Positions 16,776 to 25,795 of a DNA stretch of 64,000 nucleotides are shown piece by piece. The notes under the pieces were generated by a model, which worked only from the letters and a program-made list of their open reading frames with translations, was not told the origin of the DNA and ran no database searches. The stretch comes from M3007 sp041392625 (GTDB lineage: Bacteria; Bacteroidota; Bacteroidia; Chitinophagales; Saprospiraceae). Numbering within the stretch: position 1 is the first letter of the stretch; every line of letters starts with the position of its first letter. A program made the position numbers and the translations under genes. Location: assembly GCA_041392625.1 (NCBI GenBank), contig JAWKLR010000001.1:270916-334915 (forward strand), written 5' to 3'.

Positions 16776-16894
16776 GAAAGAAAAATTCTTTCTTTACTCC
16801 ATTGAGTACAATGTGCTTGTTCGGGAATGCATCCGGTTCATACACGCTCAATTGCGATTAGTTGTTTTTTTGATAACGGAAAACCTTATTCCAC

Positions 16895-17419
16895 ATGGAT
16901 TTCAATCAAATACAAGAAATTATCCGCCTTGTCAGTAAACTCAAACTTACCGAGTTTGAAGTAAAAGATGGGGATTTCAAACTTACAATCAAAAACCAGA
17001 CCCTGGTTAAGGATAAGAATCAAGCGGCCGGACAAGTGATGATCCCGGCTACTTCTCCTTTGGTTACCATGGCACCACCTGTTGCACAGGCTCCTGCTGC
17101 AACGCCTCCTCCTGCTGCACCTGCAGCAGCACCCGCCGCCCCGGCAGCGGCTGCACCCAAGGAGGATTCTGATGCCAATTTGGTTCCGGTTAAATCCCCA
17201 ATGGTTGGAACCTTTTACCGCAGTGGTTCTCCGGACAAACCACCGTTTGTTAAGGTGGGAGACACGATTGATGTTGGCACAACAGTCTGCATCATTGAGG
17301 CAATGAAACTCTTCAACGAGATTGAGTCTGATGTTAAAGGCAAAATTGTAAAAGTGTTGGTAGAAGATGCCACACCCGTTGAATACGACCAACCATTGTT
17401 CCTGGTAGAGCCTGCATGA
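16895..17419 (+). CDS. accB: acetyl-CoA carboxylase biotin carboxyl carrier protein
   Basis: Carries biotin between the carboxylase and transferase of acetyl-CoA carboxylase. The 174-residue protein has an N-terminal helix-rich part (to about 45), an Ala/Pro linker (51-88) and a C-terminal biotinyl domain. The biotin attachment site is Lys138 in CIIEAMKLFNEIESD, and SPMVGTFYRSGSPDKPPFV is the conserved thumb region. It is followed 34 bp later by accC, the usual pair. Confidence 0.95.
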   Translation: MDFNQIQEIIRLVSKLKLTEFEVKDGDFKLTIKNQTLVKDKNQAAGQVMIPATSPLVTMAPPVAQAPAATPPPAAPAAAPAAPAAAAPKEDSDANLVPVKSPMVGTFYRSGSPDKPPFVKVGDTIDVGTTVCIIEAMKLFNEIESDVKGKIVKVLVEDATPVEYDQPLFLVEPA

Positions 17420-17453
17420 TCGCGGCGTATCAAACTCACTAGATCACATCATC

Positions 17454-18797
17454 ATGTTCAAGAAAGTATTGATTGCCAATCGCGGGGAAATCGCCCTGCG
17501 CATTATCCGTACATGCAAAGAAATGGATATCAAAACGGTAGCCATTTATTCATCTGCCGACCGGGATTCCTTACACGTTCGGTTTGCTGATGAAGCCGTT
17601 TGTGTAGGCCCTGCATCCTCTGCGGAAAGTTATTTAAATGTACCACGTATCATGGCAGCGGTAGAAATTACCAATGCTGATGCAATCCACCCCGGATATG
17701 GCTTTTTGGCTGAAAATGCCGACTTCGCTGAGGTATGCGGCCAGTATGGAATTAAGTTTATAGGCCCGACTCCCTATCAAATCCGAAATATGGGGGATAA
17801 AATTACCGCTAAAGAAACCATGATTAAGGCTGGGGTTCCTTGTGTTCCCGGCTCCGATGGCTTGTTGAAAGATGTCAAAAGCGGGATCAAACTGGCCAAG
17901 GAAGTAGGTTACCCGATCATTCTGAAAGCAACCGCCGGAGGTGGTGGTAAAGGGATGCGTATCGTTTGGAAAGAAGAGGAGTTTGAAAGCCAGTGGGACA
18001 ATGCCCGCGCTGAAGCAAAAGCCGCGTTCGCCAACGACGGGATTTATCTTGAAAAGTTTGTGGAAGAACCACGACATATCGAAATACAGGTTGCCGGCGA
18101 CCAGTTTGGTAAAGCCTGTCACCTTTCTGAGCGGGACTGCTCCATTCAGCGTCGCCACCAGAAATTGGTGGAAGAATCTCCTTCTCCGTTTATGACACCG
18201 GAGTTGCGCGAGCAAATGGGAGAAGCAGCAGTTAAGGCCTGTGAAGCCATTGGATACGAGGGAGTTGGTACGGTAGAGTTTTTGGTAGACAAATACCGGA
18301 ATTTCTACTTTATGGAAATGAACACCCGAATCCAGGTAGAACATACGGTTACGGAAGAAGTAATTGATTTTGACCTGATCAAAGAGCAAATCAAAATCGC
18401 CGCTGGTATTCCAATCAGCGGAAAGAATTACTTCCCTGAAATGCATGCCATCGAATGCCGGATCAATGCAGAAGATCCATACAATGGATTCCGCCCCAGC
18501 CCTGGCAAAATCACTTCATTTCACTCCGCAAAAGGACATGGAATCCGGGTAGATACCCATGTATATGCCGGATATACCATTCCTCCGTACTACGATTCAA
18601 TGATTGCCAAACTCATCGTGCGTGCGCGAACCCGTACCGAGGCCATTCGGAAAATGGAACGCGCTCTGGATGAGTTTATCGTGGAAGGTGTGAAAACGAC
18701 TGTCCCGTTCCACCAAAAACTCATGCAGAACGAAGACTTCCGCAATGGAAACTTCGACACTGGGTTTATGAACAAATGGGATTTTACAAAGGCTTAA
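17454..18797 (+). CDS. accC: acetyl-CoA carboxylase biotin carboxylase subunit
   Basis: ATP-grasp enzyme of 447 residues that carboxylates the biotin on AccB. Motifs include KVLIANRGEIALRIIRT at the N-terminus, IHPGYGFLAENADFAE, the glycine-rich ATP lid KATAGGGGKGMRIV, HLSERDCSIQRRHQKL and FYFMEMNTRIQVEHTVTEE with the metal/bicarbonate residues. Length is that of a free AccC subunit, without fused biotinyl domain. The accB-accC pair supplies malonyl-CoA used by FabH upstream. Confidence 0.95.
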   Translation: MFKKVLIANRGEIALRIIRTCKEMDIKTVAIYSSADRDSLHVRFADEAVCVGPASSAESYLNVPRIMAAVEITNADAIHPGYGFLAENADFAEVCGQYGIKFIGPTPYQIRNMGDKITAKETMIKAGVPCVPGSDGLLKDVKSGIKLAKEVGYPIILKATAGGGGKGMRIVWKEEEFESQWDNARAEAKAAFANDGIYLEKFVEEPRHIEIQVAGDQFGKACHLSERDCSIQRRHQKLVEESPSPFMTPELREQMGEAAVKACEAIGYEGVGTVEFLVDKYRNFYFMEMNTRIQVEHTVTEEVIDFDLIKEQIKIAAGIPISGKNYFPEMHAIECRINAEDPYNGFRPSPGKITSFHSAKGHGIRVDTHVYAGYTIPPYYDSMIAKLIVRARTRTEAIRKMERALDEFIVEGVKTTVPFHQKLMQNEDFRNGNFDTGFMNKWDFTKA

Positions 18798-18877
18798 GTT
18801 TTATACTTGCCGTATTTTAAATACAACATTCAATTGAGTTTTATTGTTACTCAGGTTGAATTGTAAACATACTCTAA

Positions 18878-18917
18878 GAGCCTGTTTGGAGAAGAACACC
18901 AATTCCCAAACAGGCTC
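18878..18917. terminator. 12-bp inverted repeat downstream of accC
   Basis: GAGCCTGTTTGG (18878-18889) and CCAAACAGGCTC (18906-18917) form a perfect 12-bp stem with a 16-nt loop, 80 bp after accC. There is no long T tract, so termination is plausible but not certain. A single half-site, CCAAACAGGCTCT, also occurs near 47311, hinting at a dispersed element. Confidence 0.45.
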
Positions 18918-18968
18918 TCTGAAATTCCAGCCCTTCCGTCCTGGAGTTCTCCAGACCATCTCCTCTCA

Positions 18969-20774
18969 ATGTTCAAACTGCTCCGATATTACCTGCCTTA
19001 CCGCCGACTGATTGTACTGGCATTGCTTAGCAATATATTGATGTCTGTTTTTACGGTAATCAGTATTCCTGTTCTGCAGCCGTTCCTTCAGATTCTTTTT
19101 AATCGGACCGAGACCGAAGCATTGCCTGAAAATCCGGGTCCACTGTCTTTCAGCAATTTTGAAGATCACCTCAGTATATATTTTGCCCAGCCTAACTGCT
19201 ACACAGGGACGCGAGGGGGCCTGCTCTGGGTATGTGGCGCTTGTCATTATTTTCTTTTGGGAAAAACCTGTTTCGTTACCCTCCATGTACTTTCTCGCTC
19301 CTGTACGAATGGGGTGGTCCGTGACCTGCGCAAAAAAGTTGGTGGATAAAATCCTGGACCTCCCATTGGCCTGGTTCAGTGATACCCGCAAAGGGGATGT
19401 AATGAGCAGGGCCATGACGGATGTAATGTTCGAGGGAGCATTCTCGGAGTAGTTGAGTTCATTGCCCGAGATCCCATTGTGATTCTCGGTAAGCTTGGCT
19501 TTTATGCTGATTGTTTCACCGGCGCTCATGCTTTTTGTCTTTGCCCTGATGTTTACCGGAGGTTTGTTGATTGGCCTGATTGGCCGTTCGCTCCGCAAGC
19601 AATCTGGCGATGTGCAGGCGCGTTTGGGCATTTTGGTTCGCTCATTGAAGAAACGCTGGGCGGACTGCGCATCATCAAGGGCTTTAATGCAAAAATACCA
19701 GAAGGAACGTTTTGGAGCAGAAAACGACGGGTATGCAAACGCGCTCATTCGCTTGTTGCGTCGCCGGGACCTGGCTTCACCTGTTTCAGAGTTTTTGGGC
19801 ATTTTTATCGTAGCAATTTTGTTGTGGTTTGGTGCCCGCCGGGTATTTGCAAGTGAATCTTCAGCCGAAACATTCCTGGCTTTTTTATATGCATTTTTCA
19901 ATGTGCTGGATCCTGCGAAGTCGCTTTCCCAGGCTTTTTACAACATAAAAAAAGGGATGGGTGCTGTAGAGCGTGTATAAACCATTCTGGATGCAGACAT
20001 GCAACTTGCGGAGCAGGAGAATCCGGTAGTCGTCAGCGAATTGAAAACGGGCTTTGTGTTTGATTCGGTTTCATTCCGCTACGCAAATGCCGAGCGCGAT
20101 GCATTAAGTGAGGTACAGTTTGCGCTTGCCTCAGGGGAAAAGTGATTGCACTCGTGGATCTTCAGGTGCCGGAAAAAGCACCGTAAGCTGATTTACTTCC
20201 AGATTTTACGATCCAACGAGCGGTCGGATACTTTTTAGATGGGACAGATATTCGTGAGTTGGAAACCCGCTCTCTGCGCAACTTGATGGGAATTGTCAGC
20301 CAGGAAGCCGTGCTGTTCAACGACTCAGTAGCCAACAACATTTCCTTTGGGAAAGAATCTTGTACGGATGCGGATATTGTAGCAGCAGCAAAAGCGGCGA
20401 ATGCCCACGATTTTATCATGGCCTTGCCACAAGGATACGAAACCAATATCGGCGACCGGGGTACCAAGTTGAGTGGAGGGCAGCGGCAGCGTCTGACCAT
20501 TGCGCGGGCTCTTTTGAAAAATCCGCCGGTTCTTATTTTGGATGAGGCAACCTCAGCGCTGGATAGTGAGTCAGAGAAGTTAGTACAGGAAGCACTTGAC
20601 CGTTTGTTGCAAAACCGAACTGCTCTTGTGATCGCGCACCGTTTAAGTACGATCCAGCATGCGGATGAAATTCTGGTGATGGCCGATGGTAAAATCATCG
20701 AACGCGGAACCCACGAAACGCTGATGAAAGAAGGTAACGCCTACCGACGTCTGGTCGAACTTCAGGCATTGTAA
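18969..20774 (+). pseudogene. MsbA-like ABC exporter (fused permease and ATPase), frameshifted
   Basis: Full span equals about 600 codons, normal for a homodimeric exporter. Pieces in order: MFKLLRYYLPYRRLIVLAL with transmembrane helices; DKILDLPLAWFSDTRKGDV, the coupling region; a membrane/helical piece at 19495-19977; FVFDSVSFRYANAERDALS; Walker A, restorable as ALVGSSGAGKSTV; then an intact ATPase end from 20259 with QEAVLFNDSVANNISFG, LSGGQRQRLTIARALL and VLILDEATSALDSES. At least five frame changes occur. Two of them are single losses from runs (an A from GAAAAAGTG and a G from GTGGGATCT, near 20140-20160). An in-frame TAA ends the piece at 19978. The transported lipid or drug is unknown. 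Sequencing error is as likely as true decay. Confidence 0.8.
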
Positions 20775-20863
20775 AATGGGGAAAGCAGGGCAGTAAGACC
20801 AACTTCTTACTCCAATGTAGACCACATATTAATATTTAAGTTAAAATGTGAATAATCCGTTTT

Positions 20864-20898
20864 TTGCAAGCATTTAAAAAAAAAGCGGCGTACCTTTG
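20864..20898 (+). promoter_or_regulatory. predicted promoter upstream of the T9SS protein at 21030
   Basis: TTG at 20864-20866 and TACCTTTG at 20891-20898, separated by 24 bp, match the Bacteroidota -33/-7 pattern (TTG, about 17-23 bp, TAnnTTTG). Transcription would start near 20905, giving a leader of about 125 nt before the ATG at 21030. Confidence 0.5.
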
Positions 20899-21029
20899 AA
20901 GCATTAACCCATTTTATTGCATCTTATGATGAAAATCAGATGCTATTTTTTGCTCATTTCGGTGCTTGTACGGGCCATTTTTTCAACCGGCGGGGCATGT
21001 TTAATCATTTTTTCAAAAATAAATACCCG

Positions 21030-22169
21030 ATGAAAGGAATGCTACTGGCTGTATTCTCCGCCATGTATTTTGGCGCTTTTGCTCAAATAACCGTCACTTC
21101 TGCAACGTTTCCCAACGCTGGAGATACGCTTCGTTTTGCCACCACGACCGATGTCTCTGGCAATGCAAGCGCCTTGACTCCATCCGGAGGAAGTCAACTC
21201 TGGGACTTCTCCGATCTGCAGGCAGATTCCGAATCAGAAACGGTATTTGTGGCTGCTTCTGCTGCATTGAACAGCATGGAATTCCCCACTGCCGATCTTG
21301 CAATAATTGGCGGACAAGGGGAAAGTTTTTTCCATAAAACAAATAACCTGGTAGAGTTTCTTGGATATGCTGGAGGAGACCCGGCAAATTTGGGTGTTCA
21401 GGTTGCCGCGCATTATTCGCCAGCATTGGTTGAACGCCGGGCACCGCTGAACTTCTTCGATGTAAATACCCAGAACAGTGCACTCACACTGCCATTTTCT
21501 ACCGAGAACCTGCCGGATACATTGTTTACAGGAGCACCTTTTGTACCAGATTCCATCCGTGTGCGGATTAGTACCGAACGGTTGGACATAGTGGATGGCT
21601 GGGGTACCTGTTTTATCCCTGGTGGAGAATACGATGTATTGCGCCTTAAGCGCTCAGAATATACCAATACTGCTGTGGATATCCTGGTGCCGGTACTTGG
21701 TTGGGTAGACCTTTCCTCACTGGTTCCAAACGGTGGAGGCTTCGGAGCCTTCCTTGGAACCGATACCACCAATACCTACCGTTTTTATAGCGGAACAGAA
21801 AAGGAAGAAATCGCAGTAGTGACTGCCAATGCCGACTGGACGGTTGCAGAATCTATTCGCTATAAAAACAACGGAACAAGCCCTTCGATTACTGTTGGTG
21901 CTCCGGGCCGTGCTTCCATTTCAGCATTTCCAAATCCGGCAGTAGAGTGGGTGCGTTTTGATTGCACAAACCTGCCATCATCCGACTATACCCTCAAAAT
22001 ATTCAATATTGTAGGTAAAGTAGTTTGGAAAAAAACCTATCCGCTTTCAGGGAATAAATCCATCAAAGTGGAGTTGGAAGATTTTAAAAAAGGAACTTAT
22101 TTATACAGTTTGGCGGATAAAAACGGCAAAGTCGTCGGAACCAAACGCTTGGTTGTACTGAAGCCATAA
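21030..22169 (+). CDS. secreted protein with T9SS C-terminal sorting domain
   Basis: A 379-residue protein starting at the ATG at 21030, which begins the signal peptide MKGMLLAVFSAMYFGAFAQ; the upstream in-frame extension to 20940 has no family support. The central part is beta-rich without recognised catalytic motifs (GGSQLWDFSDLQADSESE, NFFDVNTQNSALTLPFSTE). The last 80 residues are a type A T9SS sorting domain: ISAFPNPAVEWVRFDC, DYTLKIFNIVGKVVWKKTY, KKGTYLYSLADKNGK and KRLVVLKP. The protein is therefore expected to cross the outer membrane and be attached to the surface or released. A strong terminator follows. Confidence 0.8.
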   Translation: MKGMLLAVFSAMYFGAFAQITVTSATFPNAGDTLRFATTTDVSGNASALTPSGGSQLWDFSDLQADSESETVFVAASAALNSMEFPTADLAIIGGQGESFFHKTNNLVEFLGYAGGDPANLGVQVAAHYSPALVERRAPLNFFDVNTQNSALTLPFSTENLPDTLFTGAPFVPDSIRVRISTERLDIVDGWGTCFIPGGEYDVLRLKRSEYTNTAVDILVPVLGWVDLSSLVPNGGGFGAFLGTDTTNTYRFYSGTEKEEIAVVTANADWTVAESIRYKNNGTSPSITVGAPGRASISAFPNPAVEWVRFDCTNLPSSDYTLKIFNIVGKVVWKKTYPLSGNKSIKVELEDFKKGTYLYSLADKNGKVVGTKRLVVLKP

Positions 22170-22205
22170 AACTGTTAGCAGAATATTAAAAACCAATTAA
22201 AGAAA

Positions 22206-22237
22206 CGTGAATGTCACCCGGCATTCACGTTTTTTTT
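22206..22237 (+). terminator. rho-independent terminator
   Basis: CGTGAATG (22206-22213) pairs with CATTCACG (22222-22229) around an 8-nt loop and is followed by an eight-T tract, 37 bp after the T9SS protein stop. Confidence 0.85.
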
Positions 22238-22346
22238 GTGTCTTGCTGCAACATTCTTTTTACTCAGTAGTCTTTGAGGTATAAACCCGAACAGGAAGAG
22301 GGGCTTTTCTTCCTATCGTATTGAATAACAAAAAACAAAATTGGCT

Positions 22347-22961
22347 ATGTTTCGTAAAACATTCTTCCTCTCCGTACTGGCATTGTTGCTCGTATTCCCT
22401 GCCTTCTCACAAAAAGAACAAACCGTAATGGGCGGACGTAATTTTGGTCTGACCGGCATCTGGGGCGGATACAAGCATCAGATCACACAGTTTGGAAACA
22501 CCAACAGCTACATCCGCGGTGGCAACTTTGGTCTTGAATTCGGTAAAACCCTGTTCGTAGGATTTGGTAAATACCGCCTGACCGATGATTTTACCTGGGA
22601 TCAACTCCAAAACCAAAACTTTGATATGAACTGGAGCGTACTCGATTTGAGCTATGCATTTCAGGGATACCGCGCCATCCACCCGATGGTAAACCTGAAC
22701 ATGGGTCCAGGTAAGGTAAAACTCAGTGGCGAAGGCGAAGACAACATCTTTGTCATCCAACCTGCAGCCGGCGTAGAGATCAACGTATTCCGTTGGTTCC
22801 ATATCGGATTAGAAGGTGGTTATCGTTTTGTAACAGATAGCAGCCTTCCCAGCCTGAGCGATGATGCCCTCTCTGGTGCGTATGGCCAGGCTTCGCTCAA
22901 GTTTGGCTTCTCTTGGGGTCGCTACAAGAAGCGCGACCGCTTTGAAGGGTATAATGACTAA
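22347..22961 (+). CDS. exported outer-membrane beta-barrel-like protein of unknown function
   Basis: A 204-residue protein with the signal peptide MFRKTFFLSVLALLLVFPAFSQ; the ATG at 22347 is preferred over a TTG two codons earlier. The mature part alternates short amphipathic strands ending in aromatic residues (NFGLTGIWGGYKHQITQFG, YIRGGNFGLEFGKTLFVGF, WFHIGLEGGYRFV, QASLKFGFSWGRYKK), the pattern of small Bacteroidota outer-membrane barrels. No specific family is recognised. It is flanked by terminators on both sides and so is transcribed alone. Confidence 0.65.
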   Translation: MFRKTFFLSVLALLLVFPAFSQKEQTVMGGRNFGLTGIWGGYKHQITQFGNTNSYIRGGNFGLEFGKTLFVGFGKYRLTDDFTWDQLQNQNFDMNWSVLDLSYAFQGYRAIHPMVNLNMGPGKVKLSGEGEDNIFVIQPAAGVEINVFRWFHIGLEGGYRFVTDSSLPSLSDDALSGAYGQASLKFGFSWGRYKKRDRFEGYND

Positions 22962-22994
22962 ACTTCGTTGCCCAATATAGGTATAACGAACCCC

Positions 22995-23029
22995 AACCCG
23001 TTGGCTCCCCCGAGCCAGCGGGTTTTTTT
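22995..23029 (+). terminator. rho-independent terminator
   Basis: AACCCGTTGGCTC pairs with GAGCCAGCGGGTT around CCCC with one mismatch, followed by a seven-T tract ending at 23029. It lies 34 bp after the barrel-like gene, and its T tract overlaps the -33 element of the next promoter. Confidence 0.85.
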
Positions 23030-23058
23030 GTGGCGCTCGCAAACGATTCGTATCTTAG
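23027..23058 (+). promoter_or_regulatory. predicted rocD promoter
   Basis: TTTG at 23027-23030, a 20-bp spacer and TATCTTAG at 23051-23058 fit TTTG-N19/21-TAnnTTTG with one mismatch. Transcription would begin near 23065, about 17 nt before the rocD ATG. The TTTG is the end of the preceding terminator's T tract. Confidence 0.5.
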
Positions 23059-23081
23059 CTGGAAACTAAAAAAGCGAATCA

Positions 23082-24317
23082 ATGGATGTTATAACCAATA
23101 ATTCCGAAGCCTTAATTAAACTGGAAGACAAGTACAATGCACACAATTACCACCCCCTGCCGGTTGTGTTGGAGCGCGGTGAAGGTGTTTTTGTCTGGGA
23201 CGTAGACGGGAAAAAATATTTTGATTTCCTTTCTGCTTACAGTGCCGTAAACCAGGGCCACTGCCACCCGCGAATCATCAATGCACTTACAGAACAAGCG
23301 CAGAAACTAACACTTACCTCCCGGGCCTTTTACAGCAACAAACTCGGCGAGTATGCCCAGTTTGTAACCGAGTATTTTGGATACGACAGAGTACTGCCGA
23401 TGAATACAGGAGTAGAAGGTGGTGAAACAGCCGTAAAACTGGCTCGCCACTGGGCTTACCGGGTAAAAGGAATTGAGGAGAATAAGGCAAAAATCATTTT
23501 TGTTGAAGGCAATTTCTGGGGCCGCACACTTGCAGCCATTTCCTCCTCTACGGATCCCAGCTCATACAAAGATTTTGGGCCCTTTATGCCTGGCTACGAA
23601 ATCATTCCCTACAACGATCTGCCTGCATTGGAAAAGGCGCTGCAGGACCCCAATGTAGCCGCATTCATGTTTGAACCAATTCAAGGTGAGGCCGGAGTTG
23701 TTGTACCCGATGATGATTACATCCCCGGTGTTCGAGCACTGTGTACCAAACACAATGTACTGATGATTGCAGATGAGGTGCAAACCGGGATCGCGCGTAC
23801 CGGACGTCGGATTTGTTGCGACCATTTTAATGTAAAACCAGATATTCTTATTCTGGGTAAAGCACTTTCTGGTGGTGTATTTCCGGTTAGTGCAGCACTG
23901 GCCGATGACGAAATTATGCTGACGGTAAAACCCGGTGAACATGGTTCCACATTCGGAGGAAACCCGCTGGCATGTGCCGTAGCAATGGAAGCACTTAAGG
24001 TGGTAACCGACGAGGACTTGTCGGGCAATGCCGAACGGTTGGGAGAACAGTTTCGAGCCCGAATGCGCGAACTGCAAGCCAAACGCCCCGATTTGGTGAC
24101 GCTGGTACGTGGACGCGGATTGCTCAATGCCGTGGTGATCAACGATACCGAAGAAAGCGAAACCGCATGGAATATTTGCGTAAAACTTTCTGAAAATGGT
24201 CTGCTGGCTAAGCCAACGCATGGGAATATCATTCGGTTTGCACCACCCTTGGTGATGACCGAAGAGCAAATGGACACCTGTTGCAATATCATTGAAAAGG
24301 TGTTTATGGAGTTTTAA
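23082..24317 (+). CDS. rocD: ornithine aminotransferase
   Basis: Class III PLP aminotransferase of 411 residues that converts ornithine and 2-oxoglutarate to glutamate semialdehyde and glutamate, linking arginine and proline metabolism. Diagnostic blocks are YNAHNYHPLPVVLERGEG, FLSAYSAVNQGHCHP, MNTGVEGGETAVKLARHW, FMFEPIQGEAGVVVPDD, MIADEVQTGIARTG and DILILGKALSGGVFPVSA with the PLP Lys at residue 260. The YHPLPV and GVEGGETA segments separate ornithine aminotransferases from other class III enzymes. A promoter overlapping the previous terminator and a bidirectional terminator bound the gene. Confidence 0.94.
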   Translation: MDVITNNSEALIKLEDKYNAHNYHPLPVVLERGEGVFVWDVDGKKYFDFLSAYSAVNQGHCHPRIINALTEQAQKLTLTSRAFYSNKLGEYAQFVTEYFGYDRVLPMNTGVEGGETAVKLARHWAYRVKGIEENKAKIIFVEGNFWGRTLAAISSSTDPSSYKDFGPFMPGYEIIPYNDLPALEKALQDPNVAAFMFEPIQGEAGVVVPDDDYIPGVRALCTKHNVLMIADEVQTGIARTGRRICCDHFNVKPDILILGKALSGGVFPVSAALADDEIMLTVKPGEHGSTFGGNPLACAVAMEALKVVTDEDLSGNAERLGEQFRARMRELQAKRPDLVTLVRGRGLLNAVVINDTEESETAWNICVKLSENGLLAKPTHGNIIRFAPPLVMTEEQMDTCCNIIEKVFMEF

Positions 24318-24350
24318 GGATTTCCGGCTATGGAGAACTAAATAAAAAAA

Positions 24351-24382
24351 GCCCTGGGTTTTGGAGTGCCAAAATCCAGGGC
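24351..24382. terminator. bidirectional terminator between rocD and the GH53 gene
   Basis: GCCCTGGGTTTTGG and CCAAAATCCAGGGC form a 14-bp stem (one G-T) around AGTG. A seven-A tract precedes it and a T-rich tract follows, so it can serve both converging genes. Confidence 0.8.
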
Positions 24383-24415
24383 TTCTTGTTGCTGTTATTC
24401 AGGGTATGAAACCGT

Positions 24416-25588
24416 TTATTCAAAGCGGTAGGGAACACGCATGAAATCAATTCCGGGTAGCGTTTCGCCTTCAAAATCAAAAAAGGTCATGTTTTCCCAG
24501 GCAGATCCGGTGCCCCATAAGTCGCTCAGGTTGGAGGTGATCCAGGCGGGCTCCCAGACTTGTACGCCACTGCCGCCGCCATCGATTACAGCCTGGGTCA
24601 GGTCTTTCATGTAGCGAAATTGATCCTGGGGAGTAAGTGGATATCCGGCAACGGCATCGGCGTCGGAAACCAGATTAGGGTAGTTGTCGGCATGCCCACC
24701 GGTCCAGGGATAACCGGCTTCAACCAGCATGACTTTTTTCTTGTATAACTCTTTTAATGAACGAATGGTTGCGGTGATTTCCGGCATGGTATGAACGGTC
24801 GACCATTTGCTGTAATGTGAAAGCCCGATGATGTCGTAGTCGTGTACCTCGCCGGAAAGGGTCACCTGTTCCATCCATTCCAGCACCCCTTGCAATTGTG
24901 CATAATGGAGGATGATTTGTGGGGGTTTGCCGGACGCGGAAGAGAAGTCCCGTGTAGCCCGGATCCCGCTGTTCACGAGGGTGCCGAAGGGACCAAACTG
25001 CTGGTCGGTAATAGCACCAAGGGGATGCATCATACCGTGATTTACCTCGTTTCCGATCTGGACCATTTCCGGGCAGAGCCCCAGAGAATCCAGGTGTGTC
25101 AGAACGGAATAAGTAAACTGATAGACCGAGTCGGAAAGGGTAGGGAGGTCCAGATTTTTCCATGCTTCGGGTACTTCCTGGCGCTGTGGGTCGGCCCAAA
25201 TATCGGAGTAGTGAAAGTCTAGGTTGACCGCCATGCCTAGGGCTTTGGCTCGTTGGATGGTCTTTACAACATCTGGCAGGTTGCTGTAAATACGGCCATC
25301 GTTCAGGCCCGCATACCATGCTGGGTTGTTCCAGAGCCGGACGCGTACGGTGTTGCAGCCGTGATTTTTAAAAATAGTAAATGCGTCGCTTGCAACCCCG
25401 GAATCGGTGTAGGTGCCACCGTAGTTTTCAATTTGATTGACATAGGATAGGTCCGCACCCATGCTGAAACTGTCCCAGGAATAATATTGAAATGCAGCAG
25501 GAGGGCTTGTATCGCCCATTTTTTTTGTACAGTCAGAAAAAAGAAGGCCTGAGAACAGGATTAAAATTGGGAATGCAAATCGGAGCAT
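24416..25588 (-). CDS. GH53 arabinogalactan endo-beta-1,4-galactanase, lipoprotein
   Basis: Predicted to cut beta-1,4-galactan of plant or algal cell walls at the cell surface. From the ATG at 25588 the protein has 390 residues. MLRFAFPILILFSGLLFSDC resembles a lipoprotein signal with Cys20, though Asp at -1 is atypical. The GH53 barrel shows MGADLSYVNQIENYGGTY, NTVRVRLWNNP, MAVNLDFHYSDIWADP, the acid/base Glu in VQIGNEVNHGMM (about residue 181) and the nucleophile Glu in MLVEAGYPW (about residue 290). An alternative ATG lies at 25606. No SusC/SusD pair is next to it, so it is not an obvious polysaccharide-utilisation locus. Confidence 0.87.
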   Translation of the reverse strand: MLRFAFPILILFSGLLFSDCTKKMGDTSPPAAFQYYSWDSFSMGADLSYVNQIENYGGTYTDSGVASDAFTIFKNHGCNTVRVRLWNNPAWYAGLNDGRIYSNLPDVVKTIQRAKALGMAVNLDFHYSDIWADPQRQEVPEAWKNLDLPTLSDSVYQFTYSVLTHLDSLGLCPEMVQIGNEVNHGMMHPLGAITDQQFGPFGTLVNSGIRATRDFSSASGKPPQIILHYAQLQGVLEWMEQVTLSGEVHDYDIIGLSHYSKWSTVHTMPEITATIRSLKELYKKKVMLVEAGYPWTGGHADNYPNLVSDADAVAGYPLTPQDQFRYMKDLTQAVIDGGGSGVQVWEPAWITSNLSDLWGTGSAWENMTFFDFEGETLPGIDFMRVPYRFE

Positions 25589-25795
25589 AGAAGTTGAATT
25601 GAGCATGTGTAATTGTGCTTGGAGAGAGGCCAGGTGTAAAAGCAAACTTATAGATATGGAATGAACGGACTTTTAAAAAGATTTTTAGGAAAAAAATGTC
25701 GCATTAGCAGGATTGATGAGATTTTTAAGCAGGCTCTAAGCTGGTACTCTTAATTGAAGGGTAGTATTTTTGTCAACAAAGTAAAACAATTGAAT

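Noticed and set aside
18966..19901. Long leftward open frame (311 codons) opposite the ABC transporter
   Set aside because: It is basic, low in hydrophobic residues and has no family features; it is the shadow of the broken transporter, which clearly matches ABC exporters.
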